A DNA stretch of 64,000 bases from Duganella zoogloeoides (GTDB taxonomy: Bacteria > Pseudomonadota > Gammaproteobacteria > Burkholderiales > Burkholderiaceae_D): NCBI RefSeq assembly GCF_034479515.1, contig NZ_CP140152.1:1302001-1366000 (forward strand), read 5' to 3'. Below, piece by piece: positions 33,649 through 44,181 of this stretch; within the stretch, counting starts at the first letter, position 1, and each line of letters begins with the position of its first letter. The position numbers and the translations under genes were made by a program. The notes beneath the pieces were generated by a model. That model ran no database searches, had not been told where the DNA came from, and saw only the letters and a program-made list of their open reading frames with translations.

Positions 33649-33706
33649 CTGTTTTTCTCCTTGAAACTAGCAGTAATTTTTCATGACGAGCTTGCAATTG
33701 CAGCTC

Positions 33707-34216
33707 TTATTGCTGGGTGGGGAAAATGCCTTCTACCGCGATGATGAAGGACAGCGCCATGTAGGGCATCATGTTCTCGTGGGGCTGCGAGCCACCGAAA
33801 GGCAAGATGCTCGTTGACGCCATTGGGGCCAGGGTTGCCGTGTTGTTGGTGTAGATATTGCTGTTGGTGGACGAGGCTGCCCAAACGGCACCGGTCGGCG
33901 TACCGGCCGAACCGACCGCTGACTGCGCCGCCGGAATGTGTGTGTGCGACGGCAGCTGGCTGTTAATCAAGGTGACCTCCTCGGTGCCGCCCGCCATGCC
34001 CTGTGTATAGCCATTGCCTTTGTGAATAGGCACGCGGCCGCGCAAGTCCGGCAGGCCGAAGGTGGTGGCACCGTTGCCACCATACGTGGTGCCCAACAAG
34101 GTAAACAGGGCCTGGTATTGGCTAACGGACAGCAATTGACCGTTGCACATTTCCCAGCCAAGAGGCGCATAGTTTCCCGCGAAGATGCGGATTTCGCCCA
34201 GATAACATTCCGACAT
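33707..34216 (-). CDS. phage tail collar domain protein (MdpB-like), copy 1
   Basis: A 169-residue collar protein: Y-L-G-E-I-R-I-F-A-G-N-Y-A-P, W-E-M-C-N-G-Q-L-L, L-G-T-T-Y-G-G-N-G, F-G-L-P-D-L-R-G-R-V-P, P-S-H-T-H and P-H-E-N-M-M-P-Y. The centre is Ser/Thr/Asn-rich. A GGGGGG ribosome site precedes the ATG. It is the first gene of the triplet; the leader upstream (34217-34290) is visibly A/T-rich compared with the rest of the window. The collar-type fold is clear; whether it acts as adhesin, fibre tip or bacteriocin part cannot be told. Confidence 0.82.
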   Translation of the reverse strand: MSECYLGEIRIFAGNYAPLGWEMCNGQLLSVSQYQALFTLLGTTYGGNGATTFGLPDLRGRVPIHKGNGYTQGMAGGTEEVTLINSQLPSHTHIPAAQSAVGSAGTPTGAVWAASSTNSNIYTNNTATLAPMASTSILPFGGSQPHENMMPYMALSFIIAVEGIFPTQQ

Positions 34217-34411
34217 ACATTCCCCCCTTACTTTAGTGACGCGAAAAAAACGGAAAAGCCGTTAATTTTGTAAAATACTTTATCAGATCAAGAGAATATC
34301 TCCAGTAACTTTTTTGAGGGGCGAGGGGTTTACATTGCAGTTATTTATTTGTAGAAAAGAGCCGGGTATTCAGCGCGGCTGTCTGGTCGTGACAGCCATG
34401 GCGGATATTAT

Positions 34412-34473
34412 CGAGCCGGGGCCGGTTCGATAGTTATTAAAAATGACATAATCAGACTTGCCGCCCCGGCTCG
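34412..34473. repeat. 10-bp inverted repeat between the sulfotransferase and collar genes
   Basis: CGAGCCGGGG (34412-34421) and CCCCGGCTCG (34464-34473) are exact reverse complements around a 42-nt A/T-rich loop, just after the sulfotransferase stop. There is no T-run. It may be a weak terminator or an operator. The whole gap (34217-34483, 267 nt) has no gene and probably carries the collar operon promoter. Confidence 0.4.
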
Positions 34474-34483
34474 CTTGCAGTGA

Positions 34484-35518
34484 CTATCTGCAGCCGCTTG
34501 TACAGCGCGCCAGGCGCAGCGTTTCGAGCGCCTGATAGTGCGCTGCCAGCGGTGCTGCCAGCTGCGCCAGCCTGCCGTCCTGCTGCGGTTGCGGATCGCC
34601 GCTGTAGGCGTCGTCGCGGTACTTGGAATGAAACTTCGAGCGCATCTGCATCGCGTCGAGCTGGTCCGGTGTGCAACTGATCGACAGCAAGGCAAGCAGG
34701 TCTGAAAACACCAGCGCCGGCAGCTGCTCATAATTGATCAGCGTGAGCTCTCCGGCCAGCGCATGACTGCGCGCTGCCGTGAAAAGGCTGTCGAGCACCA
34801 GTGCCGCAAATGCGTCGAGGTCTGCCGCCGCCACCGGCCGGTCGGGCAGGGGCAGCAGCGCAGGATGGATCTGGCCCGGTACCATTTGCGGTCCGCGCCG
34901 GCGCTGGTGCGAAGCGAGCACCGCGTGTGGCTGGCGGTACAGGAACAGGCAGGGGGTGCCGGGAAACGCCTGGCGCAGCAGGGGCAGGCTGTGGATATGC
35001 CAGCAATCGAATTTGATCACGTAGGTATCTTCCGCGCCGGTGCGGCGCTGGCCCATGGCCAGCATCGCCTGGCGCAGCAGCGTCACCGTGTCGCTACCGC
35101 CGTGGTCGTGGTGCATACGCAACAGCGAGTCGATGATCGGCGGCTCGGACATGACGATGGCCTGCGGTAGCGACGCCAGTAATTGCGTCAGCAGGGTGGA
35201 GCCGCAGCGCGAGACATGGAAAATGAAGGCATCCGGCGCCAGTGCATTGCCCAGCTGAAACTGGTCAAGCGCCTGCGGCGGCGTAACGCAGACGCGGCGC
35301 TGTTCGCGTGGCTGGCGCATCAGCGTGTTTTCCACAAACGAATCGGTAAAGGCGATGTTTTGCATGTCGCGCCACGCCAGCGTCGCGGCGCCATCCGCAG
35401 GGCCGGCCGTCGCGGTCACCGGAAACCAGTGGCGCATGTCCATGCCAGGCTGCCAGCCGACCTGCTCGCCGCGGGCCAGCTGGCGCTCATGGGCCGCAAA
35501 GCCGCTGGTGGCGCTCAT
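34484..35518 (-). CDS. PAPS-dependent sulfotransferase family protein
   Basis: A 344-residue protein. The 5'-phosphosulfate loop is F-H-V-S-R-C-G-S-T-L-L and the 3'-phosphate motif is near Y-R-Q-P-H-A-V-L-A-S-H, as in bacterial sulfotransferases. It would move sulfate from PAPS to a hydroxyl or amine of an unknown acceptor. The ATG overlaps the stop of the beta-hydroxylase gene (ATGA), so the two are coupled. Acting on a hydroxylated product of the neighbour is an attractive inference: a beta-hydroxyl group on Asp/Asn could be an acceptor. Confidence 0.75.
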   Translation of the reverse strand: MSATSGFAAHERQLARGEQVGWQPGMDMRHWFPVTATAGPADGAATLAWRDMQNIAFTDSFVENTLMRQPREQRRVCVTPPQALDQFQLGNALAPDAFIFHVSRCGSTLLTQLLASLPQAIVMSEPPIIDSLLRMHHDHGGSDTVTLLRQAMLAMGQRRTGAEDTYVIKFDCWHIHSLPLLRQAFPGTPCLFLYRQPHAVLASHQRRRGPQMVPGQIHPALLPLPDRPVAAADLDAFAALVLDSLFTAARSHALAGELTLINYEQLPALVFSDLLALLSISCTPDQLDAMQMRSKFHSKYRDDAYSGDPQPQQDGRLAQLAAPLAAHYQALETLRLARCTSGCR

Positions 35519-36228
35519 GCCGTCACCCTGGCGCACAGCGCGGCCAGCCGATCGGCCTCGGCCACTGCAGCGGGCGCGCCGATGCGGCGCAGGCTGGCGA
35601 TCAGTTCGTGGACATTGCCGTCATGGATGCCACGCACGCCGTAACGCGGTGCCGGCCTGGGCACGAAACCGGCCGCAGCGAACTGGTCCCGCAGCCAGTC
35701 GTTGGTGGTGCAGTCCAGTACCAGGTGCACGCGGGCCGCATGGCCATGGTTTGCCACCGCGTGGCGGCAGCTGGCGTCCATGTACCAGGCATGGCCGGCG
35801 TCAAAATGCACGGGTTGGCCTTCGATGTGGAACAGCACGCGGGGCGAGGTATGGATGGGGATGTGGATGCGCGTGACGCCATCGGCCAGCGCCGTGCCGG
35901 GATCGGTATGCTCGCGTATCACCGCGCCCGCTGCCAGCGCCATCAGCCTGGCAGCGCCCACCTCGCACTCGAAGCGGCCGATCACCTGCTGCAGGTACGG
36001 GCAGCGCGCCAGTTGCGGCGTATCGGCGTAGCTGGCGCCGTCGAGCGGCATGATCTGGCGCGCGTCGCCGCCCGGCGCGCGCAGCGGCAGGCAGCTCCAG
36101 CCGTTTTCATAGGCACAGGTATTGAAATGGCTGATCCAGTCGGCGGCCGCGAACCGGTCGCTGTCCTGCTGCATGCGGGCCACGTCGAACTGCAAGAGCA
36201 GCCGCAGCCAGGCGCTCGGTGCGCTCAT
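35515..36228 (-). CDS. aspartyl/asparaginyl beta-hydroxylase family protein
   Basis: A 237-residue 2-oxoglutarate/Fe(II) dioxygenase. Iron ligands are suggested by I-R-E-H-T-D-P (H and D) and a later C-R-H-A-V-A-N-H-G; R-V-H-L-V-L-D-C contains the 2-oxoglutarate arginine. It would hydroxylate Asp/Asn side chains or a small molecule. No ribosome site is visible. An in-frame GTG at 36300 would add a hydrophobic 24-residue stretch, but homology-like sequence begins at W-L-R-L-L-L-Q-F-D, so the ATG at 36228 is chosen. It is divergent from the methyltransferase gene and coupled to the sulfotransferase gene. Confidence 0.75.
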   Translation of the reverse strand: MSAPSAWLRLLLQFDVARMQQDSDRFAAADWISHFNTCAYENGWSCLPLRAPGGDARQIMPLDGASYADTPQLARCPYLQQVIGRFECEVGAARLMALAAGAVIREHTDPGTALADGVTRIHIPIHTSPRVLFHIEGQPVHFDAGHAWYMDASCRHAVANHGHAARVHLVLDCTTNDWLRDQFAAAGFVPRPAPRYGVRGIHDGNVHELIASLRRIGAPAAVAEADRLAALCARVTA

Positions 36229-36367
36229 GCCGCTACTGGCCAGGCTGAATGGAAAGACGAGGAAAGGCCAGGCATCGGCGCTCCAAAAAAGGTGGTTCAC
36301 ATACTGTGCAATTTGCTATGCTGCCAACGTTTATGTCGTCTTGCAACTAATTTGACGGGATTTTTCA

Positions 36368-37360
36368 ATGACAACGATTTCTGAGGCCGTTTCGTCCAGC
36401 GAAAGCCAGGCCGAACTGGCGCGTATTGCCCGCGCCCTTGCCGATCCGGCCCGTTCGCTGATCTCGCTGATCGGTGAAACCGGGCAGCTGCGCGCCCTGG
36501 TCGAGCGACATACGCGGCTGTGCATGGACGGTTCTGTCCACATGAGCGTGGGTACCAGTTTCCTACCCAGTGGCAAGGCAATTTCGCCGATACAAGCGGC
36601 CCTGTGTGCGCGCGAACCGTTGCGCACCGCTGCCTTTATCCAGGGACTGGCGCAAGCGATCCGCCATGCCGCCGTGCCTGGTCGCCCGGTGTCGGTGCTG
36701 TATGCCGGCTGCGGCCCGTTCGCCTTGCTGGCCCTGCCGCTGATGGCCGTCTTCACGCCGCAGCAAGTGCGCTTCACGCTGCTGGAAGTGCACCAGGACG
36801 CGCTCGACGATGCGCGCGCGCTGATCGATGAGCTGGACTATGGCGCCCACGTTGCCGGGTTTGTCTGCGCCGACGCCGCCACCTGGCGCATTGCGCCCGA
36901 GATGCAGGTTGACGTCATCGTCAGCGAAACCATGAACACGGCGCTGGGCAAGGAACCGCAGGTGTCCATCATGCGTAATCTGTTGAGCCAGGCGCCGCAG
37001 GCCACGCTGGTGCCAAGCGCCATCGCCGTGCATCTGGGGACGGTGGGGCGCAGAGGCGGCGAGCCGTGCACCGACTGGGGCCGCATCTTCGAGATTGATG
37101 CCGCCGCGATCATGGACTGGCAAACGCTGCACGGGCCGTCGCTGCCGGCGGCCACCATCCGTCTGCCCGAGGTGCTCGGTGAGGGGCCAAGGCTGCTCAC
37201 GCGTATCCGCGTGTACGACGGCATTGCCCTGCTCGATTATGAAAGCAGCTTGAACCTGCCGCTGCACCTGCCGGGAAAACCGCAGTTGCCGGGCGGCGCG
37301 ACGCTGGCATTTTCGTATCAACTGGGCCCGGCGCCGGGGTTGGCGTGGGAAGTCGTGTAA
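36368..37360 (+). CDS. PRMT-like SAM-dependent methyltransferase
   Basis: A 330-residue class I methyltransferase. The SAM loop is Y-A-G-C-G-P-F-A, and the acidic post-I residue is in L-L-E-V-H. The stretch V-S-E-T-M-N-T-A-L-G-K-E resembles the 'double-E' loop of protein arginine methyltransferases, followed by a beta-rich C-terminal half as in PRMTs. Bacterial PRMT-like proteins are uncommon and some modify peptides or natural products. The ribosome site is weak. It diverges from the hydroxylase gene, with only 67-139 nt for both promoters. It may add a further modification in the same pathway (inference). Confidence 0.7.
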   Translation: MTTISEAVSSSESQAELARIARALADPARSLISLIGETGQLRALVERHTRLCMDGSVHMSVGTSFLPSGKAISPIQAALCAREPLRTAAFIQGLAQAIRHAAVPGRPVSVLYAGCGPFALLALPLMAVFTPQQVRFTLLEVHQDALDDARALIDELDYGAHVAGFVCADAATWRIAPEMQVDVIVSETMNTALGKEPQVSIMRNLLSQAPQATLVPSAIAVHLGTVGRRGGEPCTDWGRIFEIDAAAIMDWQTLHGPSLPAATIRLPEVLGEGPRLLTRIRVYDGIALLDYESSLNLPLHLPGKPQLPGGATLAFSYQLGPAPGLAWEVV

Positions 37361-37522
37361 CGGCCTCCGGCCTCTCCTGGCAAGTGACGTTTTTACCGCC
37401 TGCGATGGCGCTGGAGGGGGCGGATCGGCGTGCGAGACTTGCCTCGGTGGGACCATGATGTTATGTTGATATATCTGGGAAAGTAACATTTTCCCTCTAA
37501 CAACCAATTGTCGCCCGCCACT

Positions 37523-40351
37523 ATGTCCGTAAACACTCGCTCCAGCATTGTCTCATTCGCGTTGAAAACCCTTGTCGGCGCCGTTGCCAGCGCAGTGTTG
37601 ATATCGGCTAACGCTGCTGGACTGGGCAAACTCACCGTGCTGTCGGCACTGGGCCAGCCGCTGCGCGCCGAAATCGAACTGAGCGCCGTCACCCCCGAGG
37701 AGGCCAGCGGCCTGTCGGTGCGGCTGGCGCCAGCCGACGCCTTCCGCACCGCCAATATCGACTTCAACCCCGCGCTGTCCGCACTGCGCTTCGAGGTCGA
37801 ACAGCGCAATGGCCGCCAGGTGGTGCGCGTGTCGTCCAGCCAGCCGCTCAACGAACCGTTTGTCGACCTGCTGCTGGAACTGAACTGGAATGGCGGGCGC
37901 ATGGTGCGCGAATACACGTTCCTGCTCGATCCGCCCGAAATGCGCGGCGCGCAGTCGCCGCAGGTGGCAGCACCGGTGGACCTGGGGCCGGCGCGTACGC
38001 CGACCACCACCACGGCGCCGGCCACGGCGCCGGTCGCAGCCAGGGCGCCCGCCGCCGCTGATGCCAAACCAGCCGCCAGGCCGGCAGCCAAAGCCACCGT
38101 CGAGGAAATCACTGTCAAGCGCGGCGATACCCTGAGCGCCATCGCCAGCCAGGTCAAGCCGGTCGATGTCTCGCTCGACGTGATGCTGGTGGCGCTGTAC
38201 CGCGCCAACCCGGAAGCGTTCATGGGCAACAATATGAACCGCCTGAAGTCCGGCCAGATCCTGGCCGTGCCTGACGCCGGCGCCATCCGCGCCGCCGACG
38301 GCGATGGCGAGTCCGGCGCCCGCAGCGTGGTGGTGGCGCATGCGCGCGACTTCAACGCCTACCGCGCCCGCCTGGCTGGCCAGGTCGCCAACAGCACGCC
38401 GTCCAAGGATGCCGGCACTGGCCAGAGCTCGTCGGGCAAGATTACCGCCAAGGTCGAGGAAAAGCCGAACGCCGTCAACGCCGCGCGCGACAAGCTCACC
38501 CTGTCCAAGGCCACGGCCGACAAGCCGGGCGAAGGCAAGACCGGCGCCGCCGTCGAAGACAGGATCGCCAAACAGAAGCAGGTCGAGGACGCTTCGTCGC
38601 GGGTGCAGGAACTGGAAAAGAACGTCAACGACCTCGAGAAGCTGATGGAGGTCAAGAGCAAGTCGGCCGCCACGGCCCCGGTCGCGCCGGCTGCGCCAGT
38701 CGCCGCTGAGCAGGCCGCGTCCGCGCCGGCGCCAACCCGGATGGCGCCGGTGATTCCGCCGCGCAAGCTCGAAGAACCGGGCCTGTTCGACAAGCTGATG
38801 GCCAATTCGCAAATGGTGGGCCTGCTGGTGGCCGGTTTGCTGGTGGCCGTGGTGGCGGCGCTGGCTGCCATTGCCGCGCGTCGCCGCCGCAAGTTCGTGG
38901 TGCCGCGCGACGAATCCGGCCCCGATGGCCTCGACGCCGCGCCGGCCTGGGATCCGGCGCCGACCGCGCCAGCCGCTGCTGTTGCAGGTGGTGTGGCCGC
39001 CGGTGTTGCGACAGATGCGGCGGCAGTGGAGCCGGTGGTCGGCGCCGACAACAGCGGCTTCGACACCCACTTCGCGCCGTCGGCCAGCCAGCTCGACAAC
39101 AACGAAGTCGATCCGGTGGCCGAAGCCGATGTGTACATCGCCTATGGCCGCGATGCGCAAGCCGAGGAAATCCTCAAGGAAGCGCTGCGCAACCATCCCG
39201 AGCGCCATGCCGCGCGCCTGAAGCTGCTGGAAATCTACGCCAACCGCCACGATGCCCGCACCTTCGAGAGCCAGGCGTCGGAACTGTATTCGCTCACGCG
39301 CGGGCAGGGCGACGAATGGGCGCAAGCCGCGCGCATGGGCCGCGAACTCGAACCAGGCAACCCGCTGTACGCCAGCCTTGACGCCGACAGCGCCGACAGC
39401 TTTGGCACCGCGCCGGTGGCAGCCACTGCCGGCGTGGTGGCTGCTGCCACGGCCGCTGCGGCCTATGCCGCCTACGACCACGACGATAGCGATGGCGATG
39501 TGCCGGCCGAGGCGACCGCGTTCGGCGCCGCAGCGGGCGGTGCTGATGCTTACGATACCGCGCCGGCCGCCTACGACACCGGTTTCAATGACGACCTGGA
39601 AACTGCCTTGCCGCAGGCGGCGGATGCCGCTGTCTCGCCGGCTTCGGTGGCTGCACAAGCGAACGCTGCCGATTTCGGCCTGGGTGGCCTGGACTTTGCC
39701 GCGCCCGACCCGTATGCGCAGGATCCATTCGGCAAAGTGCCGGCCGAGACCGTGCCGTTCCTGCAGGACGACAATTTCAACCTGTCGCTCGACAAGCCTG
39801 CACCGGCGCCGGCCGAGGAGCCAGCATACGACCCGAGCATGGACTTCAGCCTCGACCTGCCAGCCGAACCGGCCCAGCCGGCCGCGTTGGACAAGGCATC
39901 TGTGGCAGCCGACGCCGATGCCACCCGCGTACCGCTCGACTTCGACGCTGCCGACTTCACCATTCCCGACGTGCCGGCCCTGGCCGTGCCGCCAGCAGAG
40001 CCGGCCCCGGCGCCAGCGCCAGCCGTGGCTGACAAGGACGCTGCGCCCGAGTTCGACCTCTCCGGCATCGATTTCGACTTGAACAGCCAGCCCGAGCCGG
40101 CGGAACCGGCTGCCAGCGCCGAGACAGGCCGTGCCGAGACTGGCCGTGCCGAGACTGGCCGTGCCGAGACTGGCCGTGCCGAGCCAATGTCGGCGCTGCA
40201 CATGGAAATGGATACCAAGCTCGACCTCGCCGTCGCCTACCAGGAAATCGGCGACAAGGAGGGCGCGCGCGAACTGCTCGACGAAGTGCTGCGTGGCGGC
40301 AGCGACGAGCAGGTGGCCAAGGCCACCGCGATGAAGGAGCAGCTGGGCTAA
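37523..40351 (+). CDS. fimV: FimV/HubP family peptidoglycan-binding polar protein
   Basis: A 942-residue protein. A signal peptide (about 1-32, ending S-A-N-A-A-G) precedes the FimV N-domain ([18 protein letters not shown]). A LysM-like motif lies at about 193-255, a coiled coil around 355-380 and one membrane helix at about 431-452. A long acidic cytoplasmic Ala/Asp/Pro-rich region follows, with a TPR-like segment (A-E-E-I-L-K-E-A-L) and the conserved C-terminal FimV domain ([22 protein letters not shown]). FimV supports type IV pilus assembly and polar organisation. No clear ribosome site; an upstream TTG is also possible. It restores the conserved fimV-truA-trp order. Confidence 0.9.
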   Translation: MSVNTRSSIVSFALKTLVGAVASAVLISANAAGLGKLTVLSALGQPLRAEIELSAVTPEEASGLSVRLAPADAFRTANIDFNPALSALRFEVEQRNGRQVVRVSSSQPLNEPFVDLLLELNWNGGRMVREYTFLLDPPEMRGAQSPQVAAPVDLGPARTPTTTTAPATAPVAARAPAAADAKPAARPAAKATVEEITVKRGDTLSAIASQVKPVDVSLDVMLVALYRANPEAFMGNNMNRLKSGQILAVPDAGAIRAADGDGESGARSVVVAHARDFNAYRARLAGQVANSTPSKDAGTGQSSSGKITAKVEEKPNAVNAARDKLTLSKATADKPGEGKTGAAVEDRIAKQKQVEDASSRVQELEKNVNDLEKLMEVKSKSAATAPVAPAAPVAAEQAASAPAPTRMAPVIPPRKLEEPGLFDKLMANSQMVGLLVAGLLVAVVAALAAIAARRRRKFVVPRDESGPDGLDAAPAWDPAPTAPAAAVAGGVAAGVATDAAAVEPVVGADNSGFDTHFAPSASQLDNNEVDPVAEADVYIAYGRDAQAEEILKEALRNHPERHAARLKLLEIYANRHDARTFESQASELYSLTRGQGDEWAQAARMGRELEPGNPLYASLDADSADSFGTAPVAATAGVVAAATAAAAYAAYDHDDSDGDVPAEATAFGAAAGGADAYDTAPAAYDTGFNDDLETALPQAADAAVSPASVAAQANAADFGLGGLDFAAPDPYAQDPFGKVPAETVPFLQDDNFNLSLDKPAPAPAEEPAYDPSMDFSLDLPAEPAQPAALDKASVAADADATRVPLDFDAADFTIPDVPALAVPPAEPAPAPAPAVADKDAAPEFDLSGIDFDLNSQPEPAEPAASAETGRAETGRAETGRAETGRAEPMSALHMEMDTKLDLAVAYQEIGDKEGARELLDEVLRGGSDEQVAKATAMKEQLG
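40121..40180 (+). repeat. 4 x 15-bp microrepeat in fimV
   Basis: Four copies of GAGACTGGCCGTGCC (the first has one change) encode (E-T-G-R-A)4 in the linker before the FimV C-terminal domain. The copies are in frame and nearly identical, so slippage would change linker length without a frameshift. Confidence 0.95.
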
Positions 40352-40451
40352 GCGCGCCTGATGAGCCTCCAGCGCGGCGTTGCAGCTCCTCGCCGTACGT
40401 TCGTACTGTCTTCGTCGCTGCGCCTTGCGCTGGAGGTTTTATCAGGCGCTC
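40352..40451. repeat. structured inverted repeat between fimV and truA
   Basis: About 100 nt with nested pairing: GCGCCTGAT (40354-40362) with ATCAGGCGC (40441-40449), GCCTCCAGCGC (40365-40375) with GCGCTGGAGG (40427-40436), and an inner palindrome CCGTACGTTCGTACTG. A TTTT follows the second arm. It may end fimV transcription. Its long, branched design suggests a dispersed intergenic element or structured RNA. Confidence 0.6.
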
Positions 40452-40472
40452 CAGCCGCGGCGGTGCAAGCGA

Positions 40473-40478
40473 TATAAT
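40473..40478 (+). promoter_or_regulatory. TATAAT -10 element overlapping the first possible truA ATG
   Basis: A perfect TATAAT spans the A and T of the ATG at 40477. If used, transcription would start near 40485, inside the longest truA frame, favouring the in-frame TTG at 40510 as the true start. No good -35 is visible. Confidence 0.4.
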
Positions 40479-41313
40479 GGCCGATTCGGAAATTCAGATT
40501 GGGCAGCAATTGAAACGGATCGCAATCGGCCTGCAGTACGACGGCACCGCCTGGCACGGCTACCAGAAACAGGAAAGCGGCCACACGGTGCAGGATCAGC
40601 TCGAACGGGCCCTGGAGAAATTCGCCAGGGTGCCGCTCGCTACCACCTGCGCCGGCCGCACCGATACCGGCGTCCATGCGCTCGAACAAGTCGTCCACTT
40701 CGATACCGACCTGTCGCGCGACCCCAATGCCTGGCTGCGCGGCGTCAACGCGTTTTTGCCGCCGTCGATCGCGGTGCGCTGGGCCAAAGAGCTGCCGGGC
40801 GACCCCGGCGTCAATGATTTCTTCCACGCCCGCTTCAGCGCGCGCGCCCGCACCTATCATTACGTGCTGTACAACAATCCCACCCGCTCGCCGCTGCTCG
40901 AAGGTCGCGCCGGCTTTTATTTCCGTCCGCTCGACGTGGAACTGATGCAGCAGGCCGTGCCGCCGCTCTTGGGCTGGCACGACTTCACGGCATTCCGCGC
41001 GGCCCAGTGCCAGGCCAAGTCTCCCGTCAAGCTGATGCACGACATCCGCATCCAGCGTCACGGTGAGCTGGTGGTGTTTACCATTACCGCCAACGCCTTC
41101 CTGCACCACATGGTGCGCAACCTGGTCGGTTCGCTCGTGTACATCGGTACGGGCCGCCAGCGCCCCGAATGGCTGGGCGAGTTGCTCGAATCAAAAGACC
41201 GCCATGCCGCCGCGCCCACCTTCATGCCCGACGGCCTGTACCTGGCCAAGATCGATTACGACCCCAAGTGGGAACTGCCGCTCGAAACCACCGCGCCGCT
41301 GCCCTGGTTCTAA
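40477..41313 (+). CDS. truA: tRNA pseudouridine(38-40) synthase
   Basis: TruA makes pseudouridine at positions 38-40 of tRNA anticodon stems. The catalytic aspartate is in G-R-T-D-T-G-V-H-A; also seen are [14 protein letters not shown] and [11 protein letters not shown]. The longest frame gives 278 residues; TruA usually begins near K-R-I-A-x-G-x-Q-Y-D-G, so the TTG at 40510 (267 residues) is an alternative supported by the -10 element. It lies 11 nt before trpF and is probably the first gene of the truA-trpFBA transcript. Confidence 0.95.
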   Translation: MADSEIQIGQQLKRIAIGLQYDGTAWHGYQKQESGHTVQDQLERALEKFARVPLATTCAGRTDTGVHALEQVVHFDTDLSRDPNAWLRGVNAFLPPSIAVRWAKELPGDPGVNDFFHARFSARARTYHYVLYNNPTRSPLLEGRAGFYFRPLDVELMQQAVPPLLGWHDFTAFRAAQCQAKSPVKLMHDIRIQRHGELVVFTITANAFLHHMVRNLVGSLVYIGTGRQRPEWLGELLESKDRHAAAPTFMPDGLYLAKIDYDPKWELPLETTAPLPWF

Positions 41314-41324
41314 AGGAAACGCTC

Positions 41325-42012
41325 ATGCAACGCACCCGAATTAAAATTTGCGGGCTGACCCGCGTGGAAGACGTGCAGGCGGCAGTCGCCCTGGGCGCCG
41401 ACGCCATCGGTTTCGTGTTCTATCCGAACAGCCCGCGCTACGTCACGCCCGAGCAGGCCGCCGCGCTGATCGCGGCCGTGCCGCCGTTCGTCACCTGCAC
41501 CGGCCTGTTCGTCAACGCCACGCCGGAGCAGGTGGCGGCCGTGGTCAAGGTGGCGCCGGTATCGCTGGTGCAGCTGCATGGCGACGAGAGCATCGCCGAG
41601 TCGGCGGCGATCGCTGCAGCGTGCGGGCGACAGTTCCTGCGCGTGTTCCGGGTGAAACCTGACACCGCGCCCGCCGATTTGCTAGAATACGAGCAGCTAT
41701 GCCGTGCCGCCAGTCCCTTGTTCACCAGCCTGTTGCTGGATACATATGTGGATGCTTATGGTGGCGCAGGAAAGGGTTTTGATTGGTCTCTCGTTCCAAA
41801 AGAGCTCGCGCCTCGGGTCGTTTTGAGTGGTGGCTTGAGCGTACACAACGCCACTGATGCGGTGGTGAGCGTACGCCCCTACGCGGTCGACATCAGCAGC
41901 GGTGTCGAAGCAGCGAAGGGGATCAAGGACGCCCGCAAGATCGCCGATTTTATTGCGGCGGTGCGGGCCGGAGATGACCAGCTCGACAGAGCAACCCTGA
42001 AAGAACACCCCC

Positions 42013-42029
<17 letters not shown>
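41325..42029 (+). CDS. trpF: phosphoribosylanthranilate isomerase
   Basis: A 234-residue TIM barrel of tryptophan synthesis, converting phosphoribosylanthranilate to CdRP. Catalytic Cys is in K-I-C-G-L-T-R and catalytic Asp in L-L-D-T-Y; phosphate-binding L-S-G-G-L and V-D-I-S-S-G-V-E are present. AAAGGAAA precedes the ATG. Its last codons overlap the start of trpB by 17 nt, a coupled arrangement. Confidence 0.96.
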
Positions 42030-43260
<1,231 letters not shown>

Positions 43261-43308
43261 TTTTTCTGGCTTAGATCGTTTCCCATTCATTCTCATAGAA
43301 AGCACACC

Positions 43309-44106
43309 ATGTCCCGTATCGCCGCAACTTTTGCCGCCTTAAAAGAGCAAAACAAGACCGCACTGGTCACCTTTATTACTGCAGGCGACCCCGGCCCCGC
43401 GCTCACGGTACCGCTGATGCACGCGCTGGTGGCCGGCGGCGCCGACATCATCGAGCTGGGCGTACCGTTCTCCGACCCGATGGCCGAAGGCCCGGTGATC
43501 CAGCGCGCCTGCGAACGCGCGCTGGCGCATGGCGTCGGCATCCGTGACGTATTCGGCTACGTGGCCGAATTCCGTAAGACCAACCAGGCGACCCCGGTGG
43601 TGCTGATGGGCTACGCCAACCCGATCGAACGCATCGGCGCCGAAGCGTTCATCGCCAATTCGCAGGCCGCCGGCGCCGACGGCGCCATCGTGGTCGATTA
43701 TCCGCCGGAAGAGTGCGAAGACTTCGCCGCCGCCATGCGCGCCGCCGAACTCGACCTGATCTTCCTGCTGGCGCCCACCTCGACCGAGGAACGCATCAAG
43801 CAGGTGGCCCGCGTTGGCGGCGGCTTCAGCTATTACGTCTCGCTCAAGGGCGTCACTGGCGCCGGCAATATCGACACCGTGGAAGTGGCGCAGCGCCTGG
43901 CCGCGATCCGCGAGCACGTCTCGCTGCCGATCGGCGTGGGCTTCGGCATCCGCGACGGCGCCACCGCCCGCGCCGTGGCCGACGTGGCCGACGCCGTGGT
44001 GATCGGCAGCCGCATCATCCAGGAAATCGAACAGCACGGCGCCGAAGGCGCCGTGGCAGCGGTGCAGACCTTCGTGGCTGGCATCAGGACTGCGCTGGAC
44101 GCCTGA
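43309..44106 (+). CDS. trpA: tryptophan synthase alpha subunit
   Basis: A 265-residue TIM barrel cleaving indole-3-glycerol phosphate. Catalytic Glu is in [12 protein letters not shown] and Asp in [12 protein letters not shown]; phosphate-binding G-V-G-F-G-I-R-D-G is present. Length is normal. It is the last trp gene here; trpE, trpG, trpD and trpC are not in the window, as is usual for the split betaproteobacterial pathway. Confidence 0.98.
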   Translation: MSRIAATFAALKEQNKTALVTFITAGDPGPALTVPLMHALVAGGADIIELGVPFSDPMAEGPVIQRACERALAHGVGIRDVFGYVAEFRKTNQATPVVLMGYANPIERIGAEAFIANSQAAGADGAIVVDYPPEECEDFAAAMRAAELDLIFLLAPTSTEERIKQVARVGGGFSYYVSLKGVTGAGNIDTVEVAQRLAAIREHVSLPIGVGFGIRDGATARAVADVADAVVIGSRIIQEIEQHGAEGAVAAVQTFVAGIRTALDA

Positions 44107-44181
44107 TTTTTTCGATTCGTCGGGAACTCCGGCCTTGAACCGTAGTCAAACAATGACTATGTTAATAGGCGGGGTTATGCG

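Noticed and set aside
32593..34216. A prophage or tailocin remnant suggested by three tail-collar proteins
   Set aside because: No capsid, tail tube, sheath, baseplate, lysis, integrase or terminase gene is nearby, and collar proteins of this size occur outside phages as MdpB-like families.
34240..34295. TTGATCTGATAAAG upstream of the collar operon as an FNR box
   Set aside because: Only the left half-site matches; the right half lacks ATCAA, and the region is generally A/T-rich.
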